A DNA stretch of 64,000 nt from JAVJSD01 sp040219575 (GCA_040219575.1 JAVJSD010000042.1:62001-126000), one strand, 5' to 3'; positions 8,694 through 19,798 are shown, numbered from the stretch's first letter. Made by a program: numbers and translations. Notes: a model not told the origin generated them from the sequence alone.

Positions 8694-9716
8694 ATGGCCC
8701 AGTCGCAGACCGCCGCCGGCGATCTGGCAGGTTTCGCGGAACATCGGGGGACCGGCGTCTCCCGGCGACGCCGTGTGCCGGCCTGGCTGCTGTCCGCGAC
8801 GTTGCACGCCGTGCTGTTTCTGGCCGCGGCGCTGTTGATCCGGGGAACGATTCCCATCGTCCCGGCGGAACCCGATCGGTCGGCGGGCATCGTGCTCGTG
8901 CAGCCGACGGCTTCGGGCGAACCCGACTACTTCAGCGATACCGAAACCGAACCGACGTCGTCGGGCGCCGTGGCGGTGGCGGCCGAGACGCCGCTGACCG
9001 AAGCCCTGCCCAACCCGCGCGAGACGGTGCTTGATTTCGCAGGCGTGCTCCCCGCCAAGGCCGAAGTGACCGGCGCCGGCGGAAGCCTGGCCGACGTTCT
9101 GCCCGGCGCCGGCGAGATGACCGACGGCGGCGGCCAGGGAAAAAACTTCGGCGGCAAGGCGCAGACGAGCGTGTTCGGCATTCAAGGAACCGGCACGAAA
9201 TTCGTCTATGTCTTTGATCGCTCGGGCAGCATGGAAGGTTTCGGCGGACGGCCGCTGGCTTCCGCCAAGCGCGAACTGATCGCCAGCCTGAAGCGGCTTG
9301 ATTCGATCCACCAATTCCAGATCATCTTCTACAACGAGAATCCCAGCGTCTTCAATCCCGACGCACCCCGCGCCCCACGGTTGATGTTCGGCACCGAACG
9401 GGAGAAGGGCATGGCGGGGCGGTTCGTGCAGAACATCATCGCCGACGGCGGCACCAATCACATGAAGGCGCTGAAGTTGGCCATCGGCATGGCGCCCGAC
9501 GTGATCTTCTTTTTGACCGACGCCGACGAGCCGCAACTGACCGACGACGAACTGCTGCAGATCCACCGCATGAATCGCGCCGGGGCGACGATCCACGCCA
9601 TCGAGTTCGGCTCGACGGCGGCGCCGCGTCGGGACAACTTCCTGATGCAACTCGCGCGGGAGAACGACGGCGAACATACGTACGTGAACGTCACCACGCT
9701 TCCCGACGCCCGATGA
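8694..9716 (+). CDS. Membrane-anchored vWA-domain protein
   Basis: 340 residues. A basic N-terminus (RRRRVPAWLLSATLHAVLFL) leads into a single membrane helix at about 30-50, like TonB/TolA-type anchors. A low-complexity linker of about 110 residues follows. A von Willebrand factor A domain occupies about 168-335 with the MIDAS set DRSGS (D175, S177, S179), a Thr in DGGTNH (T254) and the Asp of LTDADEP (D276). The vWA domain would face the periplasm and bind a divalent metal and a partner protein. It is the first gene of an operon with ExbB and ExbD, so it may take the place of TonB/TolA as the energised arm; that is inference. It overlaps the next gene by four bases (ATGA). Confidence 0.87.
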   Translation: MAQSQTAAGDLAGFAEHRGTGVSRRRRVPAWLLSATLHAVLFLAAALLIRGTIPIVPAEPDRSAGIVLVQPTASGEPDYFSDTETEPTSSGAVAVAAETPLTEALPNPRETVLDFAGVLPAKAEVTGAGGSLADVLPGAGEMTDGGGQGKNFGGKAQTSVFGIQGTGTKFVYVFDRSGSMEGFGGRPLASAKRELIASLKRLDSIHQFQIIFYNENPSVFNPDAPRAPRLMFGTEREKGMAGRFVQNIIADGGTNHMKALKLAIGMAPDVIFFLTDADEPQLTDDELLQIHRMNRAGATIHAIEFGSTAAPRRDNFLMQLARENDGEHTYVNVTTLPDAR

Positions 9717-10771
9717 CCCGCCCCCGGCGACGCCGCGATTCCATGAGAAATCTCTCGACGCAAGTCTTGTTCGTCGCCGTGTTGACGCTGGCGGGCCTCG
9801 GCGCGGCCCGGGCCGATACCGTCACCTACCGAACCAGCACCGGCGCCGATGCGACCCTCACCGGCGAGATCGTCGAATTCAACGGCAAGGAGCTGCGGCT
9901 GAAGCAACCGGGCGGCGTGGAAAGCGCCATCCCCGCCGAGCGCGTCGCGTCGTTCGAAACCACCTGGACGCCCGAGTACGAAGAGGCCCTCCGTCTGAAG
10001 CGCGAAGGAAAGTTCGCCGAGGCGGTGGAGAAGTTCGGGCAGGCGCTGCGAGCCGACAAACGTCGCTGGGTGCAGCGGCGCATTCTGGCCGACACCGTGC
10101 GCTGCTACACGGCGCTGGAGCAACACGAACAGGCCGCCACGATGTTTTTGATTCTCGTGGGCGACGACCCGGCGACGCAGTACTTCGACGCCATCCCGTT
10201 GTCGTGGAGCACGCACCGACCGTCGCCGACGCTGGAAAGCAAGGCTTCCGCATGGATGAACGACGCGGCCAATCCTGTGGCGGCGCTGCTGGGTGCGAGC
10301 TGGCTCCTCTCGACAGGCCGGCGAGGCGCCGCGGTCACCGTACTCAAGCGTTTGGCGAGTGACGCCGACGCCCGCGTGGCGGCGCTGGCCCGGGCTCAAG
10401 GATGGCAGACCGAGATCGTCACCGCAACGGCCGAGGATGTCGCGCGGTGGAGCGGTCTGGTGCGGCAGGCGCCGGCCGTGGTGCGGGCCGGGCCGTACCT
10501 GGTGCTTGGCCGCGGCTGGGCGCACTGCGGCAAGTCCGAAGAGGCGGCATTGGCCTTGATGCGCGTGCCGATTCTTTATCCCGAAAACCGCCCCCTGGCC
10601 GCCGACGCACTGGTCGCGGCGGGGGACGAACTGCTGAAACTCGAACGCCGCCGTGAAGCCGAGGGGCTGTATCGAGAAGCGGTGCAATCCTATGGCCCGT
10701 CGCCGGCCGCGGCCGAAGCGCGGCGTCGCCTGGCGTCGCTCGGCGCCCAGGCGGGAGACTTAAGCCAGTAG
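9713..10771 (+). CDS. Secreted TPR-like protein of the ExbBD operon
   Basis: 352 residues; an alternative Met at 9743 gives a cleaner signal peptide (MRNLSTQVLFVAVLTLAGLGAARA). After the signal comes a short beta-rich segment (TGEIVEFNGKELRLKQPGG) of about 45 residues, then helical repeats of TPR type (EYEEALRLKREGKFAEAVEKF, split, and a C-terminal RREAEGLYREAVQSYGPSP). Such proteins act as periplasmic binding scaffolds. It is translationally coupled to the vWA gene by an ATGA overlap. Its TAG stop forms the foot of a GTAG palindromic repeat, after which ExbB begins about 100 bases on. Confidence 0.8.
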   Translation: MTRPRRRRDSMRNLSTQVLFVAVLTLAGLGAARADTVTYRTSTGADATLTGEIVEFNGKELRLKQPGGVESAIPAERVASFETTWTPEYEEALRLKREGKFAEAVEKFGQALRADKRRWVQRRILADTVRCYTALEQHEQAATMFLILVGDDPATQYFDAIPLSWSTHRPSPTLESKASAWMNDAANPVAALLGASWLLSTGRRGAAVTVLKRLASDADARVAALARAQGWQTEIVTATAEDVARWSGLVRQAPAVVRAGPYLVLGRGWAHCGKSEEAALALMRVPILYPENRPLAADALVAAGDELLKLERRREAEGLYREAVQSYGPSPAAAEARRRLASLGAQAGDLSQ

Positions 10772-10834
10772 CGGAACTCGCCAGAGTTCCGAGCATTCGA
10801 CAATTTCCGGAAGTCTGGCGACTTCCGCTACGGC
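10768..10834. repeat. Inverted GTAG-palindrome pair (GGAAGTC family)
   Basis: A GTAG-led copy with core GGAACTCGCCAGAGTTCC and, inverted, a copy with core GGAAGTCTGGCGACTTCC ending in GCTACGG. The first GTAG contains the TAG stop of the upstream gene. The pair sits inside the operon, so the transcript could form a hairpin between the TPR gene and exbB. Confidence 0.8.
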
Positions 10835-10876
10835 GTTTCGCTTCCCATCCAAACTGATCCTCAGAAAGCCGTCACC

Positions 10877-11701
10877 TTGCCCCGATTCATCGCGATCACG
10901 CTGCTCTTGCTCACCGTTGGTGCGTCCGTCCTGTCGCCCGGTCCGATCGCGCTGGCCCAGACGCCAGACGCCGAAGCCAGCGAGACGGCCCCGGCGGCCG
11001 AAGCCGCCCCGCAAGGGTTCTTTCAGATTCTCTTTTCGGGCGGCCTGGTCGGCATCGTGATGGTGCTGCTGTTGGCGGCGCTTTCGCTGACCGCCGCCTA
11101 CCTGGTGTTCGAGCACGTGATGACGCTGCGGCACAACGAAATCATGCCGGCGGGACTGGCCGACCGCGCGCGCAAAGCGGTGGCGGCCGGCAAGTACGAG
11201 GAGGCCGAAACCGCCTGCCGCAATCAGCCCAGCTTCCTGTCGTTCGTGTTGCTCAACGGACTGGCCGAGGTCGACGGAGGTTGGCCCGCCGTCGAGAAGG
11301 CGCTCGAAGACGCGACCGCCGAACAGTCGGCCCGGTTGTTTCGCAAGATCGAATACCTGTCGGTGATCGGCAACATCGCGCCGATGGTGGGGCTGCTGGG
11401 CACCGTGACCGGCATGATCTTCGCCTTCCAGCGCGTGGCCGCCACCGGGGGGTCGGCCGGCGCCGGCGAGTTGGCCGAAGGGATTTATCAAGCACTCGTG
11501 ACGACCGTGGGCGGATTGATCGTGGCGATTCCCTCACTGGGCGCGTTCGCCGTCTTCCGCAATCGCGTCGATCAACTCGTCGCCGAAGCGGCCTACATGG
11601 CGCAGCACGTCTTCACGCCGCTGAAGCGAAAACGCGGCAAATGGAAGGCCCCCGGCGGCGCGCCCGCCCCGCCGCCTCCGCCGGTCGAAGGAGTCCGCTA
11701 G
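10877..11701 (+). CDS. MotA/TolQ/ExbB proton-channel family protein
   Basis: 274 residues from a TTG start; no ATG or GTG fits, because the next Met lies inside the first membrane helix. A signal-like N-terminus and an Ala/Glu-rich segment precede three membrane helices: about 50-75, then a pair in the conserved ExbB block (IAPMVGLLGTVTGMIFAF and VTTVGGLIVAIPSLGAF). This is the proton-channel subunit that pairs with ExbD to power envelope processes with the proton motive force. The tail ends in a Pro-rich stretch. Its TAG overlaps the GTG start of exbD by one base, so the pair is tightly coupled. Presence of a signal-like N-terminal extension is common in planctomycetal ExbB-like proteins. 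Confidence 0.9.
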   Translation: MPRFIAITLLLLTVGASVLSPGPIALAQTPDAEASETAPAAEAAPQGFFQILFSGGLVGIVMVLLLAALSLTAAYLVFEHVMTLRHNEIMPAGLADRARKAVAAGKYEEAETACRNQPSFLSFVLLNGLAEVDGGWPAVEKALEDATAEQSARLFRKIEYLSVIGNIAPMVGLLGTVTGMIFAFQRVAATGGSAGAGELAEGIYQALVTTVGGLIVAIPSLGAFAVFRNRVDQLVAEAAYMAQHVFTPLKRKRGKWKAPGGAPAPPPPPVEGVR

Positions 11702-12126
11702 TGCGCGTGCCGAGCAATCTCCGCAGCGGCGATCTTGGCTTCAACATGACGCCCATGATCGACGTCGTGTTCCTGCTGATCATCTTCTTTCTGGTTTCCA
11801 GCCACCTGGCGAAGCAGGAAGCGCAGATGAAGCTCGACCTGCCGGACGTCGCCGAGATCGACGACGCCGCCGACGATGCGAGCGCCGAACGGGTGATTGT
11901 GAACGTGCAGGCCGACGGCGAGTTGTATCTGGCGGGCCATCGCGTCACGCCCGATGAAGTGCAGCGGCGGCTGAGCGAAAGGGTGCGGACCTCCGGCCGC
12001 GACCTCGAGGTCCGCATCCGCAGCGACCGCCGCGCCCCGTACGGCCAGGTCGAGCCGATCATGCTCGCCTGCGCCCGCTCCGGCATCTGGAACGTGACCT
12101 TCGCCGTGATCAAGGAAAAGCCCTGA
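11701..12126 (+). CDS. ExbD/TolR family protein (first copy)
   Basis: 141 residues from a GTG that shares its G with the preceding TAG stop; a second GTG two codons later is possible. The single membrane helix carries the hallmark MTPMIDVVFLLIIFFLV (about 16-32), whose Asp is the proton-carrying residue of ExbD/TolR. A periplasmic domain follows (VNVQADGELYLAGHRVT...). It works with ExbB as stator of a proton-driven motor. The earlier reading frame through this region runs far upstream but is only an overlap with exbB. Confidence 0.9.
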   Translation: MRVPSNLRSGDLGFNMTPMIDVVFLLIIFFLVSSHLAKQEAQMKLDLPDVAEIDDAADDASAERVIVNVQADGELYLAGHRVTPDEVQRRLSERVRTSGRDLEVRIRSDRRAPYGQVEPIMLACARSGIWNVTFAVIKEKP

Positions 12127-12128
12127 AA

Positions 12129-12177
12129 GTAGGGCGGCCTTCCAGGCTGCCTGGCAGGCAAGATGCCCGCCCTACGG
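12129..12177. repeat. GGCGGCC/GGCAGGC inverted repeat pair between the two exbD genes
   Basis: GTAG plus a palindrome-like arm, joined directly to an inverted copy ending in CCTACGG. The element fills the gap between the two exbD genes and again lies inside the predicted transcript. Confidence 0.75.
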
Positions 12178-12192
12178 AAGGAATTCGATCCG

Positions 12193-12648
12193 ATGAAACG
12201 ACCTTCAATCTACAACCAGCGCCGCAGCGGTCTCGACGTGATGATGACGCCGATGATCGACGTCGTGTTCCTGCTGCTGGTGTTCTTCCTGGCCACGGCC
12301 AGCTTCGAGATCGTCGAGCATGTGATGCCCAGCCAGCTATCCCGCGCGGTGGGCACGACGCCGACGGATGAAGACACGCCCCCGCCCCCCGAAGCCGATT
12401 TCGACGAAGTCATCGTACGACTGGTGAACGTCGACGGCCGTGTGACCTGGACCGTGAATCGGGCGCCGATGACGAGCCTCGCCGATTTGCAGCAACACCT
12501 GAAGATCATCGCCGGGGTGAAGAACGACGCGCCGGTCATTCTGCATCCCGACGCCGATGTGGCGCTGGGCGACGTGATCGACGTGTACGACATCTCTCGC
12601 CGCGTCGGTTTCGTGAAAGTTCAATTCGCCGCCTCGGAGGCCGTGTAG
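12193..12648 (+). CDS. ExbD/TolR family protein (second copy)
   Basis: 151 residues from ATG at 12193; an ATG at 12163 lies inside the repeat and is unlikely. The membrane helix carries MMTPMIDVVFLLLVFFLATA with the conserved Asp. The periplasmic part (about 60-150) ends in VYDISRRVGFVKVQFAASEA, typical for ExbD. Two different ExbD subunits with one ExbB are common in Planctomycetes and may form a heterodimer inside the pentameric channel. The large TPR gene begins four bases after its stop. Confidence 0.9.
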   Translation: MKRPSIYNQRRSGLDVMMTPMIDVVFLLLVFFLATASFEIVEHVMPSQLSRAVGTTPTDEDTPPPPEADFDEVIVRLVNVDGRVTWTVNRAPMTSLADLQQHLKIIAGVKNDAPVILHPDADVALGDVIDVYDISRRVGFVKVQFAASEAV

Positions 12649-12652
12649 GAGC

Positions 12653-15166
12653 ATGTCGCTTCGTATCGCAATTCGATGGATGCCGCTTGTCGCCTTGCTG
12701 CTGCTGGCGCGGGGTGCGATCGCGTTGGCGGCGCCGAGCGACGACGAACGATTTCTCGCCGGACTGCGAGAGCGGCGATTGTTCGACCTGGCCGAGAAGT
12801 TCTGCGAGCAGCGACTGGGCGACAACGACCTGACCGACGCCCAACGCGCGGATTTGGTCATTGAACAGATTCGCACCTTCGCCGCCCACGCCATCCATTC
12901 GCCGCCCCAGGATCGTGACGAGCAATGGGCCAAGGCGCGCGACGCGGCCGAGCAATTGCGGCGCGACGCGCCGAATCATCCCCGATTGCTGCTGGTGCTA
13001 TTGCAGGAGGCGCTCACGCAATTGGCCCGCGGCGAATTGCTCCGCCAGGAGGCGGAAGTCGGCGCCGGGCCCGAGAACGCCCAGGAGCTGGCCCGGGCCG
13101 AGATTCGCAAGGCGGCCGCCGCAATCGAGGCCCTGACCGAACAAGTCGCCGATCAAATCGCGATTCGCAATCGCACGCCGGCGCGGGGCGACGAGCTGAC
13201 GGCGGCGGAGTTGATGGCGCTCGAGAATCACATCCACTACCACCTGGCCCGCGTGTTTCGCAATCAAGCGCTGGTCTATCCGGCGGGAAGCGACGATCGC
13301 GTGGCGTCGCTGACGCGCGCGATTCAGCAACTCGAGGCGCCGCTGCGCAGGCTCCCCGCCGGCGATCCGCTGGTCTGGCGGATCCTGCTCGATCGGGCCA
13401 TGTGCGAGCGGCTGTTGGCCGACTTCGCCAAGGCCAAGCAGGCGTTGGCCGGCATCGAAGCCGCCGCCGCTCCCGCCGACATCCGCCTGGCGGCTCGCGC
13501 CGAGGCGATGCGCCTGCACCTGGCGGAGAAACATCCCGACGCCGCCCTGGCGCTGGTCGCCGACAGCCGCACGATCGACGGCCGCACGTCGCCCGAGTTG
13601 GATCTGGCCCTCTTGGAAGCGTATCTCGCCAAGTGGCGGGCCGCGGGCGCGGACGAAGACGCGGCGAAGCAATGGCAGCAGAAGGCGCTGGCCGTCGTCA
13701 AATTGCTCGAACAGGAACATGGTCCGTACTGGGGACGGCGCGGCGACTTGATGCTGGTCCGCACGGCCGGCCGCGGCGGCGGAACCGCCGATTTGGAAAT
13801 CATGGTCCGCACCGCCGACAACTTCTATCTGCAGAAGCAATTCGACGACGCCATCGCCGCCTACGACAAGGCGGCCGCGCAAGCCGACGCGGCGCGGGAC
13901 GCCGATCGCGCCTTTGAACTATTGCTCAAGGCGGCGCTGGTTTGCGATCAGCTCGAGCGGCACGAAGAGGCGCTGCGGCGGATGCGCGAGGCCGCGGTGA
14001 AGCACCGCGCCAATGCGCATGCCGGCCGTACCCACCTGCGCGCCGCGCTGCTCGCCTCGCAGATGGCCGCCGCCGACGCCGCGCGTCTCGATCAATACAT
14101 TGCGCTGCTGGAGGAGCATGTCGCCACCTGGCGCGGGGAAGCGACGGCCGATCAGGCGAATATGTGGCTCGGCCAGATTCGCCAGTTCCAACAGAAGTGG
14201 CCCGAGGCGATCCAGGCCTACCTGCAGGTCTCGCCGGGCTTCGCCAGCTACGCCGAATCGGTGGCGGCCGCCGCCGCATGCAGCCGGCGTTGGTTTGCTG
14301 AACTGAAGGCCTCGGGAGAGCCCTACGAGCAACAGGCCGCCGCCGCGGCGAAGTTTTTCGAGGAATTGGTGTACGGAGAGACAAAGACCTCGCCGGTGCG
14401 TTGGGACGACGTGGCGCGCCTGGCCGCGGTGACGGCGGCCCGCATCCGCCTGCAGCATACGCCTGGCGGTCACGCCGCGGCGGCGGCGCTGCTCGAACCG
14501 GCGCTGGCCGCCTCGCCCGACGCCGACGCCGCCTGGAAGGCCGACGCCGCTTCGCTGCTGGTCGTCGCGCTGGCGGGACAGGAAACGCGCCGCGCCGAAG
14601 CGCTGACGAAACTGCGGCAACTCGCCGAAGGCGATCCCCAGTCGCTGCTCGACATGCTCGCGGGGCTCGCCCAATCCGCCGCCGCGGCCCGTCCGGAAGC
14701 CCGGCGCCAGATGGCCGAGTTGCTGCTGGAGGCTTCGGACCTATTGACACCGAAACAAGACCAACTCGACGCGGCGGGGCAGTCGCTGCTCGTTCGCACG
14801 CGGGCCGAAGCGCTGTCGGCGCTGGGTCGCGCGGAGGAAGCCGTGTCGGCCTACGCGGCGCTGGCCCAAAAGTATCCCCGCGACGCCGTCGTTCGCCGGG
14901 GCTACGCCGCGTTTCTGTTGGCGGCGGACCGTCCCGCCACGCTCGGCAAGGCGCTCGACGAGTGGCGGATTCTCGCCGAGCGCACGCGGCCGCGGACCGA
15001 ACCGTGGTACGAGGCCAAGTACTCGGTCGCGCTGGCCCTCGTTAAACTCGGCCGCAAGCAGGAGGCGGCCGAATTGATTCGCTACCTGCAGGTCACTCCC
15101 CCGGGCCTCGACGGCACGCAGCGGAAGTCCGATTTCGAAGCCTTGCTGGCGAAGTGCGCGAAGTGA
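12653..15166 (+). CDS. Large secreted TPR-repeat protein
   Basis: 837 residues. A signal peptide (about 1-28, MPLVALLLLARGAIALAA) precedes an almost entirely alpha-helical, Ala-rich protein with many degenerate TPR-type repeats (for example NFYLQKQFDDAIAAYDKAAA near 390 and SALGRAEEAVSAYAALAQ near 720). It is the last gene of the vWA-ExbBD operon, so it is probably the periplasmic scaffold on which the ExbBD motor acts. No enzymatic motif was seen. Confidence 0.85.
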   Translation: MSLRIAIRWMPLVALLLLARGAIALAAPSDDERFLAGLRERRLFDLAEKFCEQRLGDNDLTDAQRADLVIEQIRTFAAHAIHSPPQDRDEQWAKARDAAEQLRRDAPNHPRLLLVLLQEALTQLARGELLRQEAEVGAGPENAQELARAEIRKAAAAIEALTEQVADQIAIRNRTPARGDELTAAELMALENHIHYHLARVFRNQALVYPAGSDDRVASLTRAIQQLEAPLRRLPAGDPLVWRILLDRAMCERLLADFAKAKQALAGIEAAAAPADIRLAARAEAMRLHLAEKHPDAALALVADSRTIDGRTSPELDLALLEAYLAKWRAAGADEDAAKQWQQKALAVVKLLEQEHGPYWGRRGDLMLVRTAGRGGGTADLEIMVRTADNFYLQKQFDDAIAAYDKAAAQADAARDADRAFELLLKAALVCDQLERHEEALRRMREAAVKHRANAHAGRTHLRAALLASQMAAADAARLDQYIALLEEHVATWRGEATADQANMWLGQIRQFQQKWPEAIQAYLQVSPGFASYAESVAAAAACSRRWFAELKASGEPYEQQAAAAAKFFEELVYGETKTSPVRWDDVARLAAVTAARIRLQHTPGGHAAAAALLEPALAASPDADAAWKADAASLLVVALAGQETRRAEALTKLRQLAEGDPQSLLDMLAGLAQSAAAARPEARRQMAELLLEASDLLTPKQDQLDAAGQSLLVRTRAEALSALGRAEEAVSAYAALAQKYPRDAVVRRGYAAFLLAADRPATLGKALDEWRILAERTRPRTEPWYEAKYSVALALVKLGRKQEAAELIRYLQVTPPGLDGTQRKSDFEALLAKCAK

Positions 15167-15303
15167 GCCGCCGGATTTCCTCCCCCAGGGGACCTTGACC
15201 TCACGGCGAGGCGGGCGTCAACTACTTTCGGATGTCCTGCGGTGAGCGGCGGACGCGTTGTCGGACATCGTTTCGCCCTGGAATAGGTCTCGATGCGCCC
15301 CGT

Positions 15304-15327
15304 ACGACGGACGTCGACGTCCGTCGT
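15304..15327. repeat. Perfect 24-bp palindrome (ACGGACGTCGACGTCCGT core)
   Basis: A perfect palindrome around GACGTCGACGTC, located 43 bases before the isocitrate dehydrogenase start. A near-identical copy lies at 21351-21380 and partial copies near 38980 and 49500. The foot reads GTAC rather than GTAG, so it is a related but distinct family. Confidence 0.75.
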
Positions 15328-15369
15328 GTGCGAGTTGACGACACGTTCCCACACCGGAGAACAAGCGAC

Positions 15370-16395
15370 ATGAAGCCCCACAACGTCGTCCTCATTCCCG
15401 GCGACGGCATCGGCCCCGAAGTGACCGCCGCCGTCAAGCAGATTCTCGCCGCGGCCGACGCCCCCATCACCTGGATCGAACACAAGGCCGGCCTGGCGGC
15501 GCTCGAATCGGGCGACGAGGTGATGCCCGACGAAACGATCGAGGCCGTCCGCCGCTACGGCATCGCGCTCAAGGGGCCCTGCACCACGCCGATCGGCAAG
15601 GGCTTCACGTCGGTCAACGTGCAACTGCGGCAGAAGCTGAATCTGTACGCCGCCGTGCGGCCGGTTAAGAGCATCCCCGGTGTGACGACGCGGTTCGAGG
15701 ATGTCGACCTGATCATCATCCGCGAGAACACCGAGGGCCTGTACAGCGGCGTCGAGAACCAGGTGACCGACGACGTGGTGATGAGCATGAAGGTCGCCAC
15801 GCGAACCGCCTGCACCCGCATCGCCCACTGGTCGTTCCGCTTCGCCACGCAGCGGCGGCGCAAGAAGATCACGGTGTTCCACAAAGCGAACATCATGAAG
15901 CTGACCGACGGCCTGTTCATCCGCTGCGCCAAGCACGCCCATCAGATCGAGTACCCCAACATCGAACTCGAGGAGTTGATCGTCGACGCCGGCTGCATGC
16001 GGCTGGTGCAGGATCCCACGCGGTTCGACGTGCTGCTGCTGGAGAACCTCTACGGCGACGTGGTGAGCGACCTCTGCGCCGGGTTGGTCGGCGGACTGGG
16101 CGTGGTTCCCGGCGCCAACATCGGCGACGAGCAGGCCGTGTTCGAGGCGGTGCACGGCAGCGCCCCCGACATCGCCGGCAAGGGCGTCGCCAACCCGCTG
16201 GCCCTGTTGATGTCGGCCGTGATGATGCTGGAGCATCTCTCCGAGCAACACGACGACGAGGCCTGCCGCACGAGCGCCGCCCGCATCACCAAGGCGTACC
16301 GCGGCGCGCTGGCTGACGGCGACAAGACGGCCGACCTCGGCGGTTCGCTCAACACGGCGGAGTTCACCGAGGCGGTGGTCGGTCGGATTTCGTGA
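15370..16395 (+). CDS. NAD-type isocitrate dehydrogenase (IDH/IMDH family)
   Basis: 341 residues from ATG 15370; the frame is open further upstream but lies in a palindrome-bearing leader. The N-terminus VVLIPGDGIGPEVT and the signature IIRENTEGLYSGVENQ are typical. The Asp-rich YGDVVSDLCAGLVGGLG block binds the metal-isocitrate, and HGSAPDIAGKGVANPLAL is the nucleotide-binding loop. Length and sequence fit the short NAD-dependent IDH3-like group that oxidises isocitrate to 2-oxoglutarate in the TCA cycle; homoisocitrate dehydrogenase is an alternative within the same family. Fumarase is encoded 28 kb away. Confidence 0.88.
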   Translation: MKPHNVVLIPGDGIGPEVTAAVKQILAAADAPITWIEHKAGLAALESGDEVMPDETIEAVRRYGIALKGPCTTPIGKGFTSVNVQLRQKLNLYAAVRPVKSIPGVTTRFEDVDLIIIRENTEGLYSGVENQVTDDVVMSMKVATRTACTRIAHWSFRFATQRRRKKITVFHKANIMKLTDGLFIRCAKHAHQIEYPNIELEELIVDAGCMRLVQDPTRFDVLLLENLYGDVVSDLCAGLVGGLGVVPGANIGDEQAVFEAVHGSAPDIAGKGVANPLALLMSAVMMLEHLSEQHDDEACRTSAARITKAYRGALADGDKTADLGGSLNTAEFTEAVVGRIS

Positions 16396-16560
16396 CGCCA
16401 CGGTAGAATCCTATAAGGCCGGAACAACCAACGGGAACGTAGGCGGAACAACCAACGGGCGGTTCCGGCAGACGCGCCGCGCAACGTTGCAGCGGCGTGA
16501 CCGGCTTCCCGTTCAATCGCCGCATGAGGACCGCCGGAACTGCGCACGGCTTGTTCCGGC

Positions 16561-18321
<1,761 letters not shown>

Positions 18322-18533
18322 AACGTCCTCATGTCTCGATGGTGGTGCGTCCGTTCGGTTGTCGGCCCTCCCTTGCCAGCGCGCGGGCTCGCGAGAATGC
18401 GGCGAGCGCGTAGCGCCGGCAAGGGAGTCCGCAAGACCGACTTTTGCGATGCAGGACTCAATCAACGGCCTCAATAATAGAGAGTTTCCCACAAGCGGGC
18501 GAGCGTCACGCTGCCGTGAATTCAACCCTCTGC

Positions 18534-18539
18534 TATACT
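18534..18539 (+). promoter_or_regulatory. Extended -10 element before the UVR-motif gene
   Basis: TGCTATACT (TATACT at 18534-18539) ends 29 bases before the ATG. No good -35 was seen, so it would act as an extended -10 promoter. The same TGCTATA word is found before the genes at 38009 (minus) and 48283. Confidence 0.45.
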
Positions 18540-18567
18540 TGGGAAAGAACCGCCTGATTACGCAAGA

Positions 18568-19323
18568 ATGAAAGCAACGATGGCGAAACGGCAACACATC
18601 GACGAGATTCTCCGCGACTGGCCCTACGAACCGCAGTCGATCAGCGTGCGGCTGGTGAAAGCGGGCAAGGGACGCGAAGTAATCCAGATGCGTGTCGAGA
18701 TGGGACTGCTGCAGATCGAAACCGAAGGCCGACCCGACGGCGCCCGGCCCGAGGGGTACGAGACCTATTTCGACTATCTGCAAACGCTGGTGATGGGCGC
18801 CGGTCGGTTCACGCTCGATGAAGAACAATGCAACGAGATCGATCGCGAATTCGTGCAGTTCTACCATCGGCGGGTGTGCTGGCTGGCGATGCGGCAGTAT
18901 CGCAAGGCGATGCAGGACGCCGACCATACGCTGGCCCTGATGGATTTCTGCCGCGAGCACTCGCCCGACGAACAATGGACCATCACGCACGAGCAGTACC
19001 GGCCGTTCGTGCTGTTCCACCGCACGCAGGCCGCCGCGTTGGCCGAGCTCGAGGAAGAGGAGAACGACCCTGAAGCGGCCGTGAATGCGATCAACGAGGG
19101 GCTGCAGCAGCTCCGCGACGTCTTCGTGCGGTACGGCGTCGAGGAGGATTTCGACGAAGACGATCTGGTCGCCAAGCTCGTCGAATTGCGCGAGGAAATG
19201 CGTCAGAAGCACGAGGTCGGTCGAACGCTCCGCGAGCAGCTCGAAGACGCCGTGGCCGCCGAGCAATACGAACGGGCCGCCAACATCCGCGACGAACTGG
19301 CGCGCCGCGAAGTCGGCCACTAG
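18568..19323 (+). CDS. Protein with C-terminal UVR (UvrB/UvrC interaction) motif
   Basis: 251 residues; a Met at codon 5 (18580) is an alternative start. The N-terminal 100 residues form a mixed alpha/beta region (ISVRLVKAGKGREVIQMRVEMGLLQ), the middle is helical with acidic stretches, and residues about 222-246 (LREQLEDAVAAEQYERAANI) match the UVR helical hairpin seen in UvrB, UvrC, ClpC and McsA. The UVR motif mediates binding to a partner with a like motif, so an adaptor role is plausible. No catalytic domain was recognised. It is divergent from the acyl-CoA dehydrogenase gene. Confidence 0.75.
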   Translation: MKATMAKRQHIDEILRDWPYEPQSISVRLVKAGKGREVIQMRVEMGLLQIETEGRPDGARPEGYETYFDYLQTLVMGAGRFTLDEEQCNEIDREFVQFYHRRVCWLAMRQYRKAMQDADHTLALMDFCREHSPDEQWTITHEQYRPFVLFHRTQAAALAELEEEENDPEAAVNAINEGLQQLRDVFVRYGVEEDFDEDDLVAKLVELREEMRQKHEVGRTLREQLEDAVAAEQYERAANIRDELARREVGH

Positions 19324-19798
19324 CGCTTTGCGACGGCTTGATCTTGGAGTAGCTGAACTCGTGAGAGTTCAGAAATCCGTGACGACGTCGGAGCTTCCAG
19401 AAATCTCACGACTGCTGCTGCCCCCATTCTTCGCTGTCACGCGACACTAGCCTCTGTCCGGAAACCGCGTAGCGGAAGTCGTGAGACTTCCGACGGCACT
19501 GAGAATGAGGAACTCTCACGAGTTCCGTGACAAGTTAATTGCCCGGTCTGCGTATCCAGGCGGAGCCTGGCCGCCGGTTGGCCCGTCGCGGCCCGTACAA
19601 TCGGCGCCAGCCTTCCCATGCGGGCGTCTCCGGCGTCGCAATCGGCGTCGAATCCTCGCACGCCGCACGACTTGCGCCTCCATCATCGCTGCCACAACCG
19701 CGTGTCTTGGGGCGGCGCTTCCGGCGATGGGCGGAGATTGCCGATTGGGTAGCTAGGGCGACAATTCGCCCGTTGCTTGCTTCGCAAAGGGACCCGCC
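19324..19798. other. Non-coding stretch with GTAG palindromes
   Basis: No convincing gene. It holds several decayed copies of the GGAAGTC/GGAACTC palindrome family (about 19350-19410 and 19468-19532), the best being GTAGCGGAAGTCGTGAGACT... The last 200 bases before the GT2 gene show no clear promoter. Confidence 0.6.

Noticed and set aside
18322..19320. N-terminal 330-codon extension of the acyl-CoA dehydrogenase frame
   Set aside because: It overlaps the divergent UVR-motif gene in full and shows no ACAD-like content; the enzyme is complete from GTG 18321.
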